A stretch of 64,000 bases of DNA from JAQGMV01 sp963828715 (GCA_963828715.1 CAWHFX010000004.1:372001-436000); one strand, 5' to 3'. Numbered from the stretch's first letter, positions 49,464 to 58,318 are shown. The notes: generated by a model not told the origin, from the sequence alone. Numbers and translations are program-made.

Positions 49464-50452
49464 GCTGGCACGCGCAGGAATTCCAGCGGCTCGCCGCGAC
49501 GAAGTCGCGTCTCGCGCATGCCGTGCTGCTGAAGGGACGACGGGGCATCGGCAAGTTCGTGTTCGCCCGTGCGCTTGCGCAGGCGCTTCTGTGCGAAGCA
49601 CCGGATGCGGAGAATCGTGCATGCGATGCATGCGCTGCGTGCGCGTGGTTCGGCGAGGGTAACCATCCCGACTACCGTCAGGTAGAACCGGCGAGTCTTG
49701 CCGAACCCGAATCGGAGGAGGCGGAGAAGAAGACGGCGATTTCGGTCGCCCAGATCCGCGCCCTCGCGGACTTCATCAACGTCTCGAGCCATCGTGGCGG
49801 AGCCAAGGTCGTGGTCGTGCATCCGGCGGAAGCCCTGAACCTGAATGCGGCTAACGCGCTTCTGAAAAGTCTCGAGGAGCCGCCCCCGCGCACCCATTTC
49901 GTTCTCGTGACGCACAGGCCGCATCAACTGCTGCCGACCATTCGCAGCCGCTGCCAGCAGATCGCGCTGCCCGTGCCCGGCAGAAGCGTGGCTGCCGCAT
50001 GGCTCGCGCAGCACGACGTTGCGGAGCCGGAGCTTGCGCTCGCGTACACGGGAGAGGCGCCGCTGCTCGCGCTCGAGTTCATGGATAACGCGTACTGGGC
50101 CGCCCGGCGCGCGTTTATGCGGCAGCTTGCGAGTGACGATTTCGACCCGTTTGCAGCGGCCGATGCGGTACACGATTGCGCTCCGGTTCACGTCATCGAG
50201 TGGCTGCAGAAGTGGTCGTACGACCTCGTGCACTACCGCAGCCTGCAGCGTGTCAGGTATAACGTCGATCACGTGGAAGCAATTTCACGGGCCGCAGGCC
50301 GTATCGACACACTCGCCGGTTCGCGCTTCCATCGCGAGATGGTGAAGCTACAGCCGTTCGTTCATCACCCGCTCAACGCGCGTCTGCTGTTCGAAGACGT
50401 GCTGCTGAGTTATCGGGATCTACTGCAGCCGCACGCTGTCGCACCTGCATGA
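49451..50452 (+). CDS. holB: DNA polymerase III delta' subunit
   Basis: 333 residues. The N-terminal AAA+ part contains HAVLLKGRRGIGKFVFARA, the zinc module CDACAACAWFGEGNHPD, sensor regions VVVHPAEALNLNAANALLKS and LEEPPPRTHFVLVT. Delta' is the rigid stator of the clamp loader. The start overlaps tmk. A pilZ gene, often present between holB and tatD in relatives, is absent; tatD overlaps the holB stop. Confidence 0.93.
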   Translation: MQALSWHAQEFQRLAATKSRLAHAVLLKGRRGIGKFVFARALAQALLCEAPDAENRACDACAACAWFGEGNHPDYRQVEPASLAEPESEEAEKKTAISVAQIRALADFINVSSHRGGAKVVVVHPAEALNLNAANALLKSLEEPPPRTHFVLVTHRPHQLLPTIRSRCQQIALPVPGRSVAAAWLAQHDVAEPELALAYTGEAPLLALEFMDNAYWAARRAFMRQLASDDFDPFAAADAVHDCAPVHVIEWLQKWSYDLVHYRSLQRVRYNVDHVEAISRAAGRIDTLAGSRFHREMVKLQPFVHHPLNARLLFEDVLLSYRDLLQPHAVAPA

Positions 50453-51210
50453 GCCTCGTCGATTCGCACTGCCATCTGGATTTTCCCGAGCTTGCGGGCG
50501 ATCTTCCCGCCATTCTGGAACACATGCGCGCACAGGACGTGTCGCATGCGCTCTGCGTGTGCGTGACGGTCGAGGATTTTCCGCAGGTCAAGGCGCTTGC
50601 TGACGCGCACCCGAATCTCTTCGCATCCGTCGGGACACACCCGGACTACGAGCATCATGTCGTCACCCGGGACGCGCTCGTCGCGCATGCGTCCGATCCC
50701 AGGGTAGTTGCCATCGGCGAGACCGGTCTCGACTACTATCGCCTGCAAGGCGACCTCGAGTGGCAGCGGGAGCGCTTCCGTACGCACATCCGGGCTGCGC
50801 GTGAAGCGCGTAAGCCGCTCATCATTCACACGCGCTCAGCCGCGGCCGACACGATCCGCATCATGCAGGAGGAGCATGCCGATGAGGTCGGCGGCGTAAT
50901 GCACTGCTTCACGGAAACGTGGGAAACGGCCGCTGCGGCGCTGGCGCTCGGGTTTCATGTGTCGTTCTCCGGCATCGTGACGTTCAAGAACGCCGCTGCG
51001 TTGCGCGACGTTGCTCGTCGCGTTCCGCTCGAGCGGCTGCTGGTGGAGACCGACTCGCCTTATCTCGCCCCCGTACCGCATCGGGGTAAAACCAATCGGC
51101 CCGGCTGGGTTCGACAGGTCGCGGAGGAGGTAGCGAAATTACGCGGCGCGACGCTCGATGAAATCGCGAGCGCGACCACTGCGAATTTTTTCCGGCTGTT
51201 CAGAGCGTAA
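50449..51210 (+). CDS. tatD: TatD-family metal-dependent hydrolase (DNase)
   Basis: 253 residues starting MSLVDSHCHLDFPELAG, with the H-x-H metal pair; further ligands in AIGETGLDYYR, PLIIHTRSAA, GVMHCFTETWE and LVETDSPYLAPVPHRGK. TatD enzymes are TIM-barrel 3'-5' exonucleases implicated in DNA repair. ATG overlaps the holB TGA by four bases. Confidence 0.93.
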   Translation: MSLVDSHCHLDFPELAGDLPAILEHMRAQDVSHALCVCVTVEDFPQVKALADAHPNLFASVGTHPDYEHHVVTRDALVAHASDPRVVAIGETGLDYYRLQGDLEWQRERFRTHIRAAREARKPLIIHTRSAAADTIRIMQEEHADEVGGVMHCFTETWETAAAALALGFHVSFSGIVTFKNAAALRDVARRVPLERLLVETDSPYLAPVPHRGKTNRPGWVRQVAEEVAKLRGATLDEIASATTANFFRLFRA

Positions 51211-51217
51211 GCAGTCC

Positions 51218-51859
51218 GTGTCCGCCGTTCTCAGACATCTCATGCTCGCCATCGCACTGCTGTTTCAGATAGGTGCGTTTGCGGGCACGTACGAAGACCT
51301 GCTACACGCGATCGAGCTCGACGACCAACGCACCATTTCCGAGCTTCTCAAACGCGGCGCAGATCCGAACACCGTCGATGCCCGCGGCGATTCGCTGCTG
51401 ATGCTGGCAGCGCGTTCCGGCAAGCCGGCGGTGGTGAAGGCCATTCTGGCGTTTCGACCCAACGTCAATGCGCAGAACAGCCTCGGGGAGACCGCGCTGA
51501 TGCTCGCCGCGCTCAATGGGCGTAGCGACATCGTCGGCCTGCTGCTGGCGGCTGGCGCGGCCGTAAACCAAAGCGGATGGACGCCGCTCATGTATGCGGC
51601 GGTCAACAACCATTCCGACGTTGCGCGCCAGCTCCTGGGGCGCGGGGCGCTCGTGAATGCAACCGCCCAGAACGGAACGTCAGCGCTCATGATGGCCGCG
51701 CGCGAGGGTCATCTTCAAATGGTGCTGTTGCTGCTCGAGCATGGGGCGGATGTGAATTACACGAGTGCCTTCGGGTACAACGCCCTGCGCGTCGCGAAGG
51801 AGCGCGGGCGAAACGAAGTCGCGGACGTTCTGATCCGCGCAGGTGCGATTCCCTGGTAG
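51218..51859 (+). CDS. Exported ankyrin-repeat protein
   Basis: 213 residues from GTG 51218, or fewer from ATG 51242. The N-terminus (LMLAIALLFQIGAFA) is a signal peptide. Five ankyrin-type repeats follow, marked by LLKRGADPNTVDARG, GDSLLMLAARSGK, GETALMLAALNGR, GWTPLMYAAVNNH and TSALMMAAREGH. Such small periplasmic ankyrin proteins are regularly downstream of tatD in betaproteobacteria; a protein-protein interaction role is inferred, partner unknown. It is the last gene before the dif site. Confidence 0.88.
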   Translation: MSAVLRHLMLAIALLFQIGAFAGTYEDLLHAIELDDQRTISELLKRGADPNTVDARGDSLLMLAARSGKPAVVKAILAFRPNVNAQNSLGETALMLAALNGRSDIVGLLLAAGAAVNQSGWTPLMYAAVNNHSDVARQLLGRGALVNATAQNGTSALMMAAREGHLQMVLLLLEHGADVNYTSAFGYNALRVAKERGRNEVADVLIRAGAIPW

Positions 51860-52094
51860 CTACACGGAAGTGCGGTTCCCATTGCAATGGTGGGCGGCCT
51901 CTCTCATCACAGGCTATGTTATGGTCGCATAAGATGTATTATGTTAAATTATCTTCTGCCGTGCCAACAGAGGCGCTCTCGCATTGCGAACGCTGCTGCG
52001 CAGAATCCCCGCTCAGCGCCGGCGCCTAGCGTCAGCCACCCCTCATGATCCGTCGGGTGCCCTCCGGAAGTGCTCGGGCTTTTTTCGCAAAGTA
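51860..52094. other. Intergenic region holding the dif site
   Basis: AT-rich compared with its surroundings. Besides dif, a perfect 12-base palindrome CCATTGCAATGG lies at 51878-51889. No gene is supported. Confidence 0.5.
51922..51949 (+). other. dif: dif site (XerC/XerD chromosome dimer resolution site)
   Basis: The 28-base layout is XerC arm TGGTCGCATAA (51922-51932), central hexamer GATGTA (51933-51938), XerD arm TTATGTTAAAT (51939-51949). The XerD arm is identical to that of E. coli dif and the inner seven bases of the XerC arm (CGCATAA) also match; the centre differs (TGTATA in E. coli), but it varies among species. It lies in an intergenic gap. Genes in the ~20 kb to its left are mostly rightward and those to its right almost all leftward, the orientation expected around a replication terminus. 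Dimer resolution by XerCD with FtsK acts here. Confidence 0.85.
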
Positions 52095-52886
52095 ATGAAT
52101 GCGCGCATTGCGTTCGAGCGAGGATTACTCTTAGTATCCAGCGCAACGACTGTTATGGGCGCTCTACGGATGCGAGTGAGCTCCGCGCGCCCCATGTGGA
52201 TGGACCAGGCCAGGGGAACGTTTGTGCCGCACAAAGCGGCGGCTTCGACTTGGAGCGGACAAACGCGCGAACGTGATACTGCCCGCAAGCGAGCCTTGTG
52301 CGTGCTGCCGCGACGGTTGCGCGTCAATCCCCTCAAGTCACTGCTGTCGGCCTACGAACTGAGCGTGGCGGACACCCGCACGCGTACGCTGCGCATGACG
52401 CGGCAGGAGGCGCACGACCTCATCGTCATATACGCGCCGCTCGGTTGGGCCGATGCCGCAGCCGTATGTGCGTCCCTTCAGCAGGTCGATCCTCATACCC
52501 CACTCATCGTGTATTCGACGCTGCCCTCGTCGCTCGAGCGGATGGAAATCAAGTCGATCGGCGCAGCGTACGTGCGCCGTGCGGACGATGTGCACAACCT
52601 GGCTGCGACTGCGGGCCAGCTCGTCATGCTGGCGGAGCTGCGCAGCATGGAGGCGCTCGCGGTCGGGGCCCATGCTCTCGAAGACGACCTCGTGCGCAAA
52701 CTGACGAGGGCGCACGATGCGGGCGGTGTGCTGCCGGGCTGCGCCCAGCGCCTGAAACAGCATGCGCGCCGCCTTTTCGCCACCGCCGGCGGCAGCCGCG
52801 CGAACTTCGAGCGGCTGTGGCCCTCGCTCTACGAAACAGCGCTCACGCGGGTCAGGGAAGCCGCCGCCCTCAAACCCGCTCGATGA
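52095..52886 (+). CDS. Hypothetical protein with degenerate receiver (pseudo-receiver) domain
   Basis: 263 residues from ATG 52095; an upstream in-frame start is possible. The C-terminal two thirds have receiver-like rhythm: LSAYELSVADTRTRTLRM, AHDLIVIYAPLGWADAAAV, TPLIVYSTLPSSLERMEIKS and GAAYVRRADDVHNLAATAGQL. The phosphoacceptor position holds Tyr-Ala rather than Asp, and the usual C-terminal Lys is Arg, so phosphorylation is unlikely. The N-terminal ~75 residues look irregular and may be out of frame. Function unknown. Its last 17 bases overlap, tail to tail, the thiolase stop. Confidence 0.55.
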   Translation: MNARIAFERGLLLVSSATTVMGALRMRVSSARPMWMDQARGTFVPHKAAASTWSGQTRERDTARKRALCVLPRRLRVNPLKSLLSAYELSVADTRTRTLRMTRQEAHDLIVIYAPLGWADAAAVCASLQQVDPHTPLIVYSTLPSSLERMEIKSIGAAYVRRADDVHNLAATAGQLVMLAELRSMEALAVGAHALEDDLVRKLTRAHDAGGVLPGCAQRLKQHARRLFATAGGSRANFERLWPSLYETALTRVREAAALKPAR

Positions 52887-54072
52887 CCGCGGCAAGCCCT
52901 TGGCCGCCGCCGATGCACAGGCTCACCAGCCCGTAACGTCCGCCGCTGCGCTGAAGCTGGCGGGCCGCAGTCAATAAAAGGCGCGCGCCGGACGCGCCAA
53001 GCGGATGTCCCAGTGCGATCGCCCCGCCGTTCGGATTCACCCGGCTGTCCTCGCCGGCGACGCCCAGCCCCTTCAGACACGAAAGCACCTGCGCGGCGAA
53101 GGCCTCATTGATTTCGATGACGTCGAGGTCGGACACCTCCAGCCCGGCGCGCCCGAGTGCTTTTCGGGAGGCGGGAACGGGTCCGATGCCCATGATCTGC
53201 GGCGGCACGCCGGCGGCGCCGCTGGCGACGATGCGCGCGATCGGCTTCACGCCTGCCTTCTCGCCCGCGGCCTTGGAGCCGATGAACATGGCGACCGCGC
53301 CGTCGTTGACGCCTGAGGCGTTTCCAGCCGTCGTCACGCCGCCGTCGTACAGGGTCTTCATCTTCGCCAGCGCCTCGAAGCTCGTATCGGGGCGCGGATG
53401 CTCGTCATCCGCCACGGGAGGCACGGGACCCTTTCGCGTCGCCGGCATCTCGACAGGCGAGATTTCGCCCGCGAAGAAACCTTCACCCTTGGCAACCGCG
53501 TAGCGCTGCTGCGAGCGCGCTGCAAATTTGTCCGCAGCGTCGCGCGTGATGCCGTATTCGCGTGCGAGATTGTCGGCGGTCTGCGGCATCTGATCGTCAC
53601 CGAAGCGCTTCACGAGCCTGGGATTGGAAAAGCGGGGGCCGATCGTGCTGTCGAACATCTTCACGTCGCGGCCGAACGCCGATTCCGGCTTGTTGATAAC
53701 GAGCGGTGCGCGGCTCATGCTCTCGACGCCGCCGACCAGAAACACTTCACCCTCACCGGCCGTGATCGCGTGCGCCGCATGGATTGCCGCATCCAGTCCG
53801 CTCGCGCAGTTTCGCTGCATCACCGTGCCGGACGTCTCGATCGGCAGCCCGGCCACGAGGCTCGCATGGCGCGCAACGCAGCGGCTGTCTTCTCCGCCCT
53901 GGTTGGCGCAGCCGACGACTACGTCCTCGATCTGCTCCGGTTTGAAGACGGACTTCTGAAGCAGGTTTCTGATCACGTCTCCCAGCAGATCATCCGGTCG
54001 CACCTTGGCGAGCGTGCCTGCATAGCGGCCGAATGGAGTGCGCAGACCTTCGTAGATATAGGCGTCGAGCAT
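52870..54072 (-). CDS. Acetyl-CoA C-acyltransferase (thiolase)
   Basis: 400 residues from ATG 54072 (MLDAYIYEGLRTPFGRYAG). The acyl-accepting Cys is in MQRNCASGLDAAIHAA, with INEAFAAQVL, the His of ALGHPLGASGARLL and the second Cys of SLCIGGGQGLA. The start RTPFGRYAG and length fit degradative thiolases of the PaaJ/PcaF/FadA kind, cleaving 3-ketoacyl-CoA with CoA. A 3-hydroxyacyl-CoA dehydrogenase lies 47 bases upstream in the same operon, giving two consecutive beta-oxidation steps. Phenylacetate or beta-ketoadipate routes are possible; the exact substrate is not shown. Confidence 0.92.
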   Translation of the reverse strand: MLDAYIYEGLRTPFGRYAGTLAKVRPDDLLGDVIRNLLQKSVFKPEQIEDVVVGCANQGGEDSRCVARHASLVAGLPIETSGTVMQRNCASGLDAAIHAAHAITAGEGEVFLVGGVESMSRAPLVINKPESAFGRDVKMFDSTIGPRFSNPRLVKRFGDDQMPQTADNLAREYGITRDAADKFAARSQQRYAVAKGEGFFAGEISPVEMPATRKGPVPPVADDEHPRPDTSFEALAKMKTLYDGGVTTAGNASGVNDGAVAMFIGSKAAGEKAGVKPIARIVASGAAGVPPQIMGIGPVPASRKALGRAGLEVSDLDVIEINEAFAAQVLSCLKGLGVAGEDSRVNPNGGAIALGHPLGASGARLLLTAARQLQRSGGRYGLVSLCIGGGQGLAAVIERV

Positions 54073-54119
54073 GTCGGTTCCTTCCGGGTTGGTCCTCGCC
54101 AAAGGGCGAGAGCAGAATT

Positions 54120-55649
54120 TCAGGGTTCGGGCGTCAGCAGCGACACGCCGAGTTTGGCACGCCGCGCAAGCCAGATATTCGGGCGATAGCGCGGATCGCC
54201 GTAGATTCGATACATCGACGAGAGTACCTTGTGCACCCGTTGCGGACCGAGCACGTCGCCGAACCTGAACGGACCATTCGGGTAGTTGAGGCCGAGCGTG
54301 ACGGCCTTGTCGATGTCTGCGGGCTCTGCTGTCCGGCTCTGCGCGATCGAGCAGCCGATGTTGACGATCATCGCAACGATGCGCTGTGCGATCAGGCCCG
54401 GGCTGTCGCGGCACACCGTCACCGGCACGCCGTCGGACGCGAGCAGGCCATGGGCGGCTTCCCGGAAAGCGGGCTCGGTAATCGGGGTGCACATCATCGT
54501 GCGCCGTTTGACCATCGGAAAGAGCGTGTCCACAGCCACCGTTCGTCTGGCATCGAGCCCCTGATCGGTTGCACAGGTCGTCGCGTCGTCGCCGACGGGC
54601 GTTACGAGTACGAGGGCCCTCGCCGTGGGTGTCGCACCCGTCTCGAGCGAGGCGCCAAGCTTGCTCAAGAGCGCGGTCAAGGCGGCATGCCCCTGCTCGT
54701 CCGCGCGGCTCACCCACACGCTCGCCGGCAATGAGGAAGGCGCCGACGGTTCCGCGGGTGCGAGCGCCTTCATCTCGGCGTCGTAATCGTAGAAGCCCTT
54801 TTTCGTCTTCCGCCCGAGCATGCCCGCCTCGTAGCGGGCGCGCATGATGAGATTGGGACGGTAGCGGGGCTCCTGGAAAAACTGATTGTAGATGAGCTCC
54901 GAGGCGGGCTGCGTCACGTCGAGGCCAGTGAGCTCCATCAGCTCGAAAGGGCCCATCCGGAATCCGCCGACGTCGCGCATAACGCGGTCGACATCCGCAA
55001 AGGTCGCTATCCCCTCCGAAACGAGATGCGCTGCCTCGAGCGTAAAGCCGCGGCCAACCTGGTTCACCAGGAAGCCAGGCGCGTCGGTGAGGCGCACCGG
55101 TTCACGAGTCATACGCTTGCCGACGATCATCAGCGCGTCGCTGACCCATTTCTCGGTCTGCAGCCCTTCGATCACCTCGACGAGCTTCATGAGCGGTACG
55201 GGATTGAAGAAATGGAATCCCGCGAAACGCTGCGGCGTCTTGAGCTTCGCTGCGATCGTAGTGACCGACAAGGAAGACGTATTCGTCGCAAGGATGCATT
55301 CGGGCCCGACGATCGTTTCGAGCTGAGCGAAAAGCTCGCGCTTCGCATCGAGATTTTCGACGATCGCTTCGATCACGACGTGGCATCGTTTGAACGCGTC
55401 GAGTCCATCGGCGATCTGGATACGACTCGAGGCTGCATCCGCTTCCTCGCGCGTGGTGCTGCCCTTCTCTGCCGCTCGTGCGAGCATCTTCGCGACGAAG
55501 TCACGCGCTTCCTGCGCCGCGCCCGGACGTGCGTCCGTCATGAGGACGTTTATTCCCCCGGCCGCCGCGACCTGCACGATGCCGCGTCCCATCGCGCCGG
55601 TACCTATTACGCCGACTATGAGGTCGGACCTGTTCGCATCGAGTGTCAT
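54120..55649 (-). CDS. paaH: 3-hydroxyacyl-CoA dehydrogenase (PaaH-like)
   Basis: 509 residues. The NAD loop is VGVIGTGAMGRGIVQVA; catalytic region AFKRCHVVIEAIVENLD, NTSSLSVTTIAAKLKTP and the His of FAGFHFFNPVPLMKLVEVI; then DAPGFLVNQVGRGF. The C-terminal half repeats a second, shorter dehydrogenase helical domain (GLNYPNGPFRFGDVLGP), as in PaaH/PaaC of the phenylacetate pathway. It oxidises (S)-3-hydroxyacyl-CoA, and the thiolase gene downstream does the next step. No other paa genes are in the window, so paaH is used for the family, not for proven pathway membership. Confidence 0.87.
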   Translation of the reverse strand: MTLDANRSDLIVGVIGTGAMGRGIVQVAAAGGINVLMTDARPGAAQEARDFVAKMLARAAEKGSTTREEADAASSRIQIADGLDAFKRCHVVIEAIVENLDAKRELFAQLETIVGPECILATNTSSLSVTTIAAKLKTPQRFAGFHFFNPVPLMKLVEVIEGLQTEKWVSDALMIVGKRMTREPVRLTDAPGFLVNQVGRGFTLEAAHLVSEGIATFADVDRVMRDVGGFRMGPFELMELTGLDVTQPASELIYNQFFQEPRYRPNLIMRARYEAGMLGRKTKKGFYDYDAEMKALAPAEPSAPSSLPASVWVSRADEQGHAALTALLSKLGASLETGATPTARALVLVTPVGDDATTCATDQGLDARRTVAVDTLFPMVKRRTMMCTPITEPAFREAAHGLLASDGVPVTVCRDSPGLIAQRIVAMIVNIGCSIAQSRTAEPADIDKAVTLGLNYPNGPFRFGDVLGPQRVHKVLSSMYRIYGDPRYRPNIWLARRAKLGVSLLTPEP

Positions 55650-55840
55650 TGACTGTGATGAAATCAGCGCGGCGTCAGCGCAGGGCTGCGTAGCTCCGCA
55701 AGAACGATTGGTAACCGTTGATCGGGCGCGTGAGTGTCGCGCTCGCGAACCCCGACGGAACCGCTCCTGCCGGTCCGTCGGCTGTGGGATGATACTCTAA
55801 TCCTCAGGAGCGGAGCCTGAGCGTGGCGCTCGGCGTCGCT
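55650..55840. other. Short spacer between secretion operon and beta-oxidation pair
   Basis: Nothing recognised; probably holds the leftward promoter of the dehydrogenase-thiolase operon. Confidence 0.3.
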
Positions 55841-56296
55841 TCACCACTCCGCGAAGAGCGTGCCGTCGGAGGCCTTCCCCGGCGCACCGCTGTGCACGTC
55901 GTATACCCCGCCCTTCTCCGATTCCTTGGGCGGGACCGCGACCCACGTCGTGCTGCTCCCCGTGATCGGGTCGAGCGGCACTTTCCGCAGGTACTTGGCC
56001 GAGGCCAGGTCTTCGAGCTTTTCGGGGTACTTGCCCTTGTCGCCGTAGTACTTCTGCACCGCATCGCGCATGATGACGAGGTTTTCCTTGAGCACCGTTT
56101 CCTTCGAACGTTCCACGCTCGCGAAATACCGCGGCACAGCGATGGTCAGGAGCGTGCCGACGATGGCGATGACGACCATCAACTCGACGAGCGTAAACCC
56201 AGATGGGCTGCCCAAACGAAGTACTGGCCCGGAACAACGGAGTCGCATCGCACCGGGCTGCCGTGGTGGAGCGGCTACTCTCGACAAAGAAGCCAT
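55841..56296 (-). CDS. GspG-like pseudopilin / type IV pilin-like protein
   Basis: About 151 residues from ATG 56296, or 136 from ATG 56251. The prepilin signature is SGFTLVELMVVIAIVGTLL, cleaved after Gly with Glu at +5, followed by a globular part (VLKENLVIMRDAVQKYYGD, KGKYPEKLEDLASAKYL, PLDPITGSSTTWVAVP) of the GspG type. It is the last gene of the leftward secretion operon, 22 bases after the secretin stop. The leader before the cleavage Gly is unusually long (about 30-45 residues), so the true start may be internal, such as a GTG/TTG nearer the Gly. Confidence 0.82.
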   Translation of the reverse strand: MASLSRVAAPPRQPGAMRLRCSGPVLRLGSPSGFTLVELMVVIAIVGTLLTIAVPRYFASVERSKETVLKENLVIMRDAVQKYYGDKGKYPEKLEDLASAKYLRKVPLDPITGSSTTWVAVPPKESEKGGVYDVHSGAPGKASDGTLFAEW

Positions 56297-56318
56297 AGCG
56301 GATCGCGTCAAGGCAGCG

Positions 56319-58304
56319 CTACCGAGGTGCGTCCGGCGCCCGGATCGGGGAGCCGTCGGCCGGCGCGGGAATGCTCGCCGGTGGCGGAGGTAGAACCCCG
56401 CGCGGAACGATACCCGAGGTGCCGGGTGCGGGGCGTGGTGGTGCATTGGGCACGGGTTGATCCGGCGCCGACTGAGTCGATTCGTAGCGCCGCGCGCCCA
56501 ACGCCGTGCCGGTGCTCGAGCCTTCCGTGCCGGACGAGAATTCCATGGCTGTAGCACCCGGACGCGCAAGGTTCCGCACGATGCGCGGCGTGATCAGGAG
56601 GATCACTTCGGTCTTGACGCCGTCTTTGCGTTCGTTCGAAAACAGACGCCCGATGAGCGGAAGATCTCCGAGGCCGGGGACTCTTTGCGAGCTCCTGCGG
56701 TCTTCGTCACTGATGAGGCCGGCCAGGACCTGTGTCTCCCCGTCCCGAAGGCGCAGGTTGGTCGCCGCACTGCGGGTGCCGATCTGGTAGGTGAGCGTAC
56801 CGCTCTTACTCGTTACCTCTCGGACAATACTGCTGACCTCGAGGCCCACACGCATCGCGACCTCCTCGTCCAGGCTCACGACTGGCTCGACCTCGAGCCG
56901 TAGCCCCACGTCCAGATAGCTGACGGACTCGGACACGCCCACGTTAGCAGTCGAGGTCGTGGTGATCACAGGCACGCGGTCGCCGATATGAACTCTCGCC
57001 TTCTCCTTGTTTTTCACGCGAATGCGCGGATTGGCCAGCAGGTTCGCGTCGCCCATTTCGCTGCGCAGATTGAGGATCACGGGCGAAATCAGGATATTGC
57101 CTGAAGTCAGGTGGCCCAGGGTTGCGAGCGTGAGCGGGTTCTGCGTTACTTGCGGCGTGGCGGCAACCACCGAGCCCGCATTGGTCGTGGTCGTTGTTGT
57201 CGTCGTCAGGTTCACCACCTGGAACTGGCTCGGGTACACGATTCCAAGCTCGGTCAGGCGGGAACGCTTGACCTCCCCTACTTCCAATTCCAGCACGACC
57301 TCGGGCTCCGCGAGGTCGTGATTGGAAACGAGTTTTTCAGCCAGGCGAACGTTGTCCGGCGTGTCGCGCATCACCAGAAAATTCAGCTTCTCGTCGATGT
57401 AGATGTCGCGGGTCTTGATGATGGTACGGATGAGATTCAGCGCCTGCTTCGCTTCGCTGTTCGCGAGGTAGAAGCTCTTGACGACCAGCTCCTGGTAGTC
57501 GCGCGCTTTTGCCGGGGTATTCGGATAAATGAGGACCGTGCTCTCGTTGACTACTTTCTTTTCGAGCTGATTGGTCAGGAGCAGCGTGTTGACCACGTCT
57601 TCGAGTGTCGTATTCTTGACGAAAATGCTCGCGCGCAAATCCGGCCGCACGTCGCGATCGAAAATAAAGTTCATATCCGCGATACGCGAAATGACTTCGA
57701 AAATGGACCGGATGTTCGCTTCGCGGAACTCGAGCGTGACCGGCTTCTTGAAGCTGGACTTGATCGTTGGCGTCGCGAGCCTCGCCCGAACCTGCTGTTC
57801 TTCCATCACGCGCTGCATGATCCTCGCTTCGCGGTTTGCCGGATTCTCCGTAAGTATCAGCCGAATCTTCGCCGCCGCTTCTTCGACGTTGCGCGCGTTC
57901 AGGGCAGCCTCCGCCTCCTTCAGCACCGCCCGGTGACGCCGATCCATGGCCACACGATCGATCCCGGCCTGGGCGCGCGAGTTCGTGGCGTCGAGCCCGA
58001 GTACACGACGATACAGTGCCTCCGCCGCATCGAAGTCGTTCGCCAAACGCGCCTCCTCCGCACGATTCAGCCATTGACTGATGACGCTGTCGCGCTGGCG
58101 ATAGTAGTACGCGCGATACTCCTGGTTGTGCGGTTCTTCCTCCATCGCGCGCTGGAGGGTTGCAAGACCTTCCTCGAGCTTGCCTTCGGCGAGCAGTTGC
58201 TGACCGGTCGTGAACGTCTGATTGTGCACGGCGCAACTCAGCAGCAGCACGACCGCAGCAAGCGCCGGCAGCAAGCGGATCGAGCTTCGTGTCAATGTTC
58301 TCAT
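56319..58304 (-). CDS. Secretin (GspD/PilQ/MshL-like) lipoprotein
   Basis: 661 residues. The signal ends LAAVVLLLSCAVHN, with a lipobox Cys near residue 24. Residues 35-165 are TPR-like helices (LLAEGKLEEGLATLQRAM, AEALYRRVLGLDATNS), then N-domains (FREANIRSIFEVISRIAD, LNLIRTIIKTRDIYIDEKL) and the C-terminal secretin domain (LEVGEVKRSRLTELGIVYP, ANPRIRVKNKEKARVHIG, VPGLGDLPLIGRLFSNE). A Pro/Ala-rich tail ends the protein. It should form a multimeric outer-membrane gate. The order pilMNO-secretin-pilin resembles type IV pilus and MSHA-like loci more than classic T2SS. Confidence 0.9.
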   Translation of the reverse strand: MRTLTRSSIRLLPALAAVVLLLSCAVHNQTFTTGQQLLAEGKLEEGLATLQRAMEEEPHNQEYRAYYYRQRDSVISQWLNRAEEARLANDFDAAEALYRRVLGLDATNSRAQAGIDRVAMDRRHRAVLKEAEAALNARNVEEAAAKIRLILTENPANREARIMQRVMEEQQVRARLATPTIKSSFKKPVTLEFREANIRSIFEVISRIADMNFIFDRDVRPDLRASIFVKNTTLEDVVNTLLLTNQLEKKVVNESTVLIYPNTPAKARDYQELVVKSFYLANSEAKQALNLIRTIIKTRDIYIDEKLNFLVMRDTPDNVRLAEKLVSNHDLAEPEVVLELEVGEVKRSRLTELGIVYPSQFQVVNLTTTTTTTTNAGSVVAATPQVTQNPLTLATLGHLTSGNILISPVILNLRSEMGDANLLANPRIRVKNKEKARVHIGDRVPVITTTSTANVGVSESVSYLDVGLRLEVEPVVSLDEEVAMRVGLEVSSIVREVTSKSGTLTYQIGTRSAATNLRLRDGETQVLAGLISDEDRRSSQRVPGLGDLPLIGRLFSNERKDGVKTEVILLITPRIVRNLARPGATAMEFSSGTEGSSTGTALGARRYESTQSAPDQPVPNAPPRPAPGTSGIVPRGVLPPPPASIPAPADGSPIRAPDAPR

Positions 58305-58318
58305 GAGCAGCCTCGGAT

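Noticed and set aside
52040..52087. Possible terminator ending in TTTTTT after dif
   Set aside because: Only a four-pair GCCC/GGGC stem could be made before the T-run; too weak to call.
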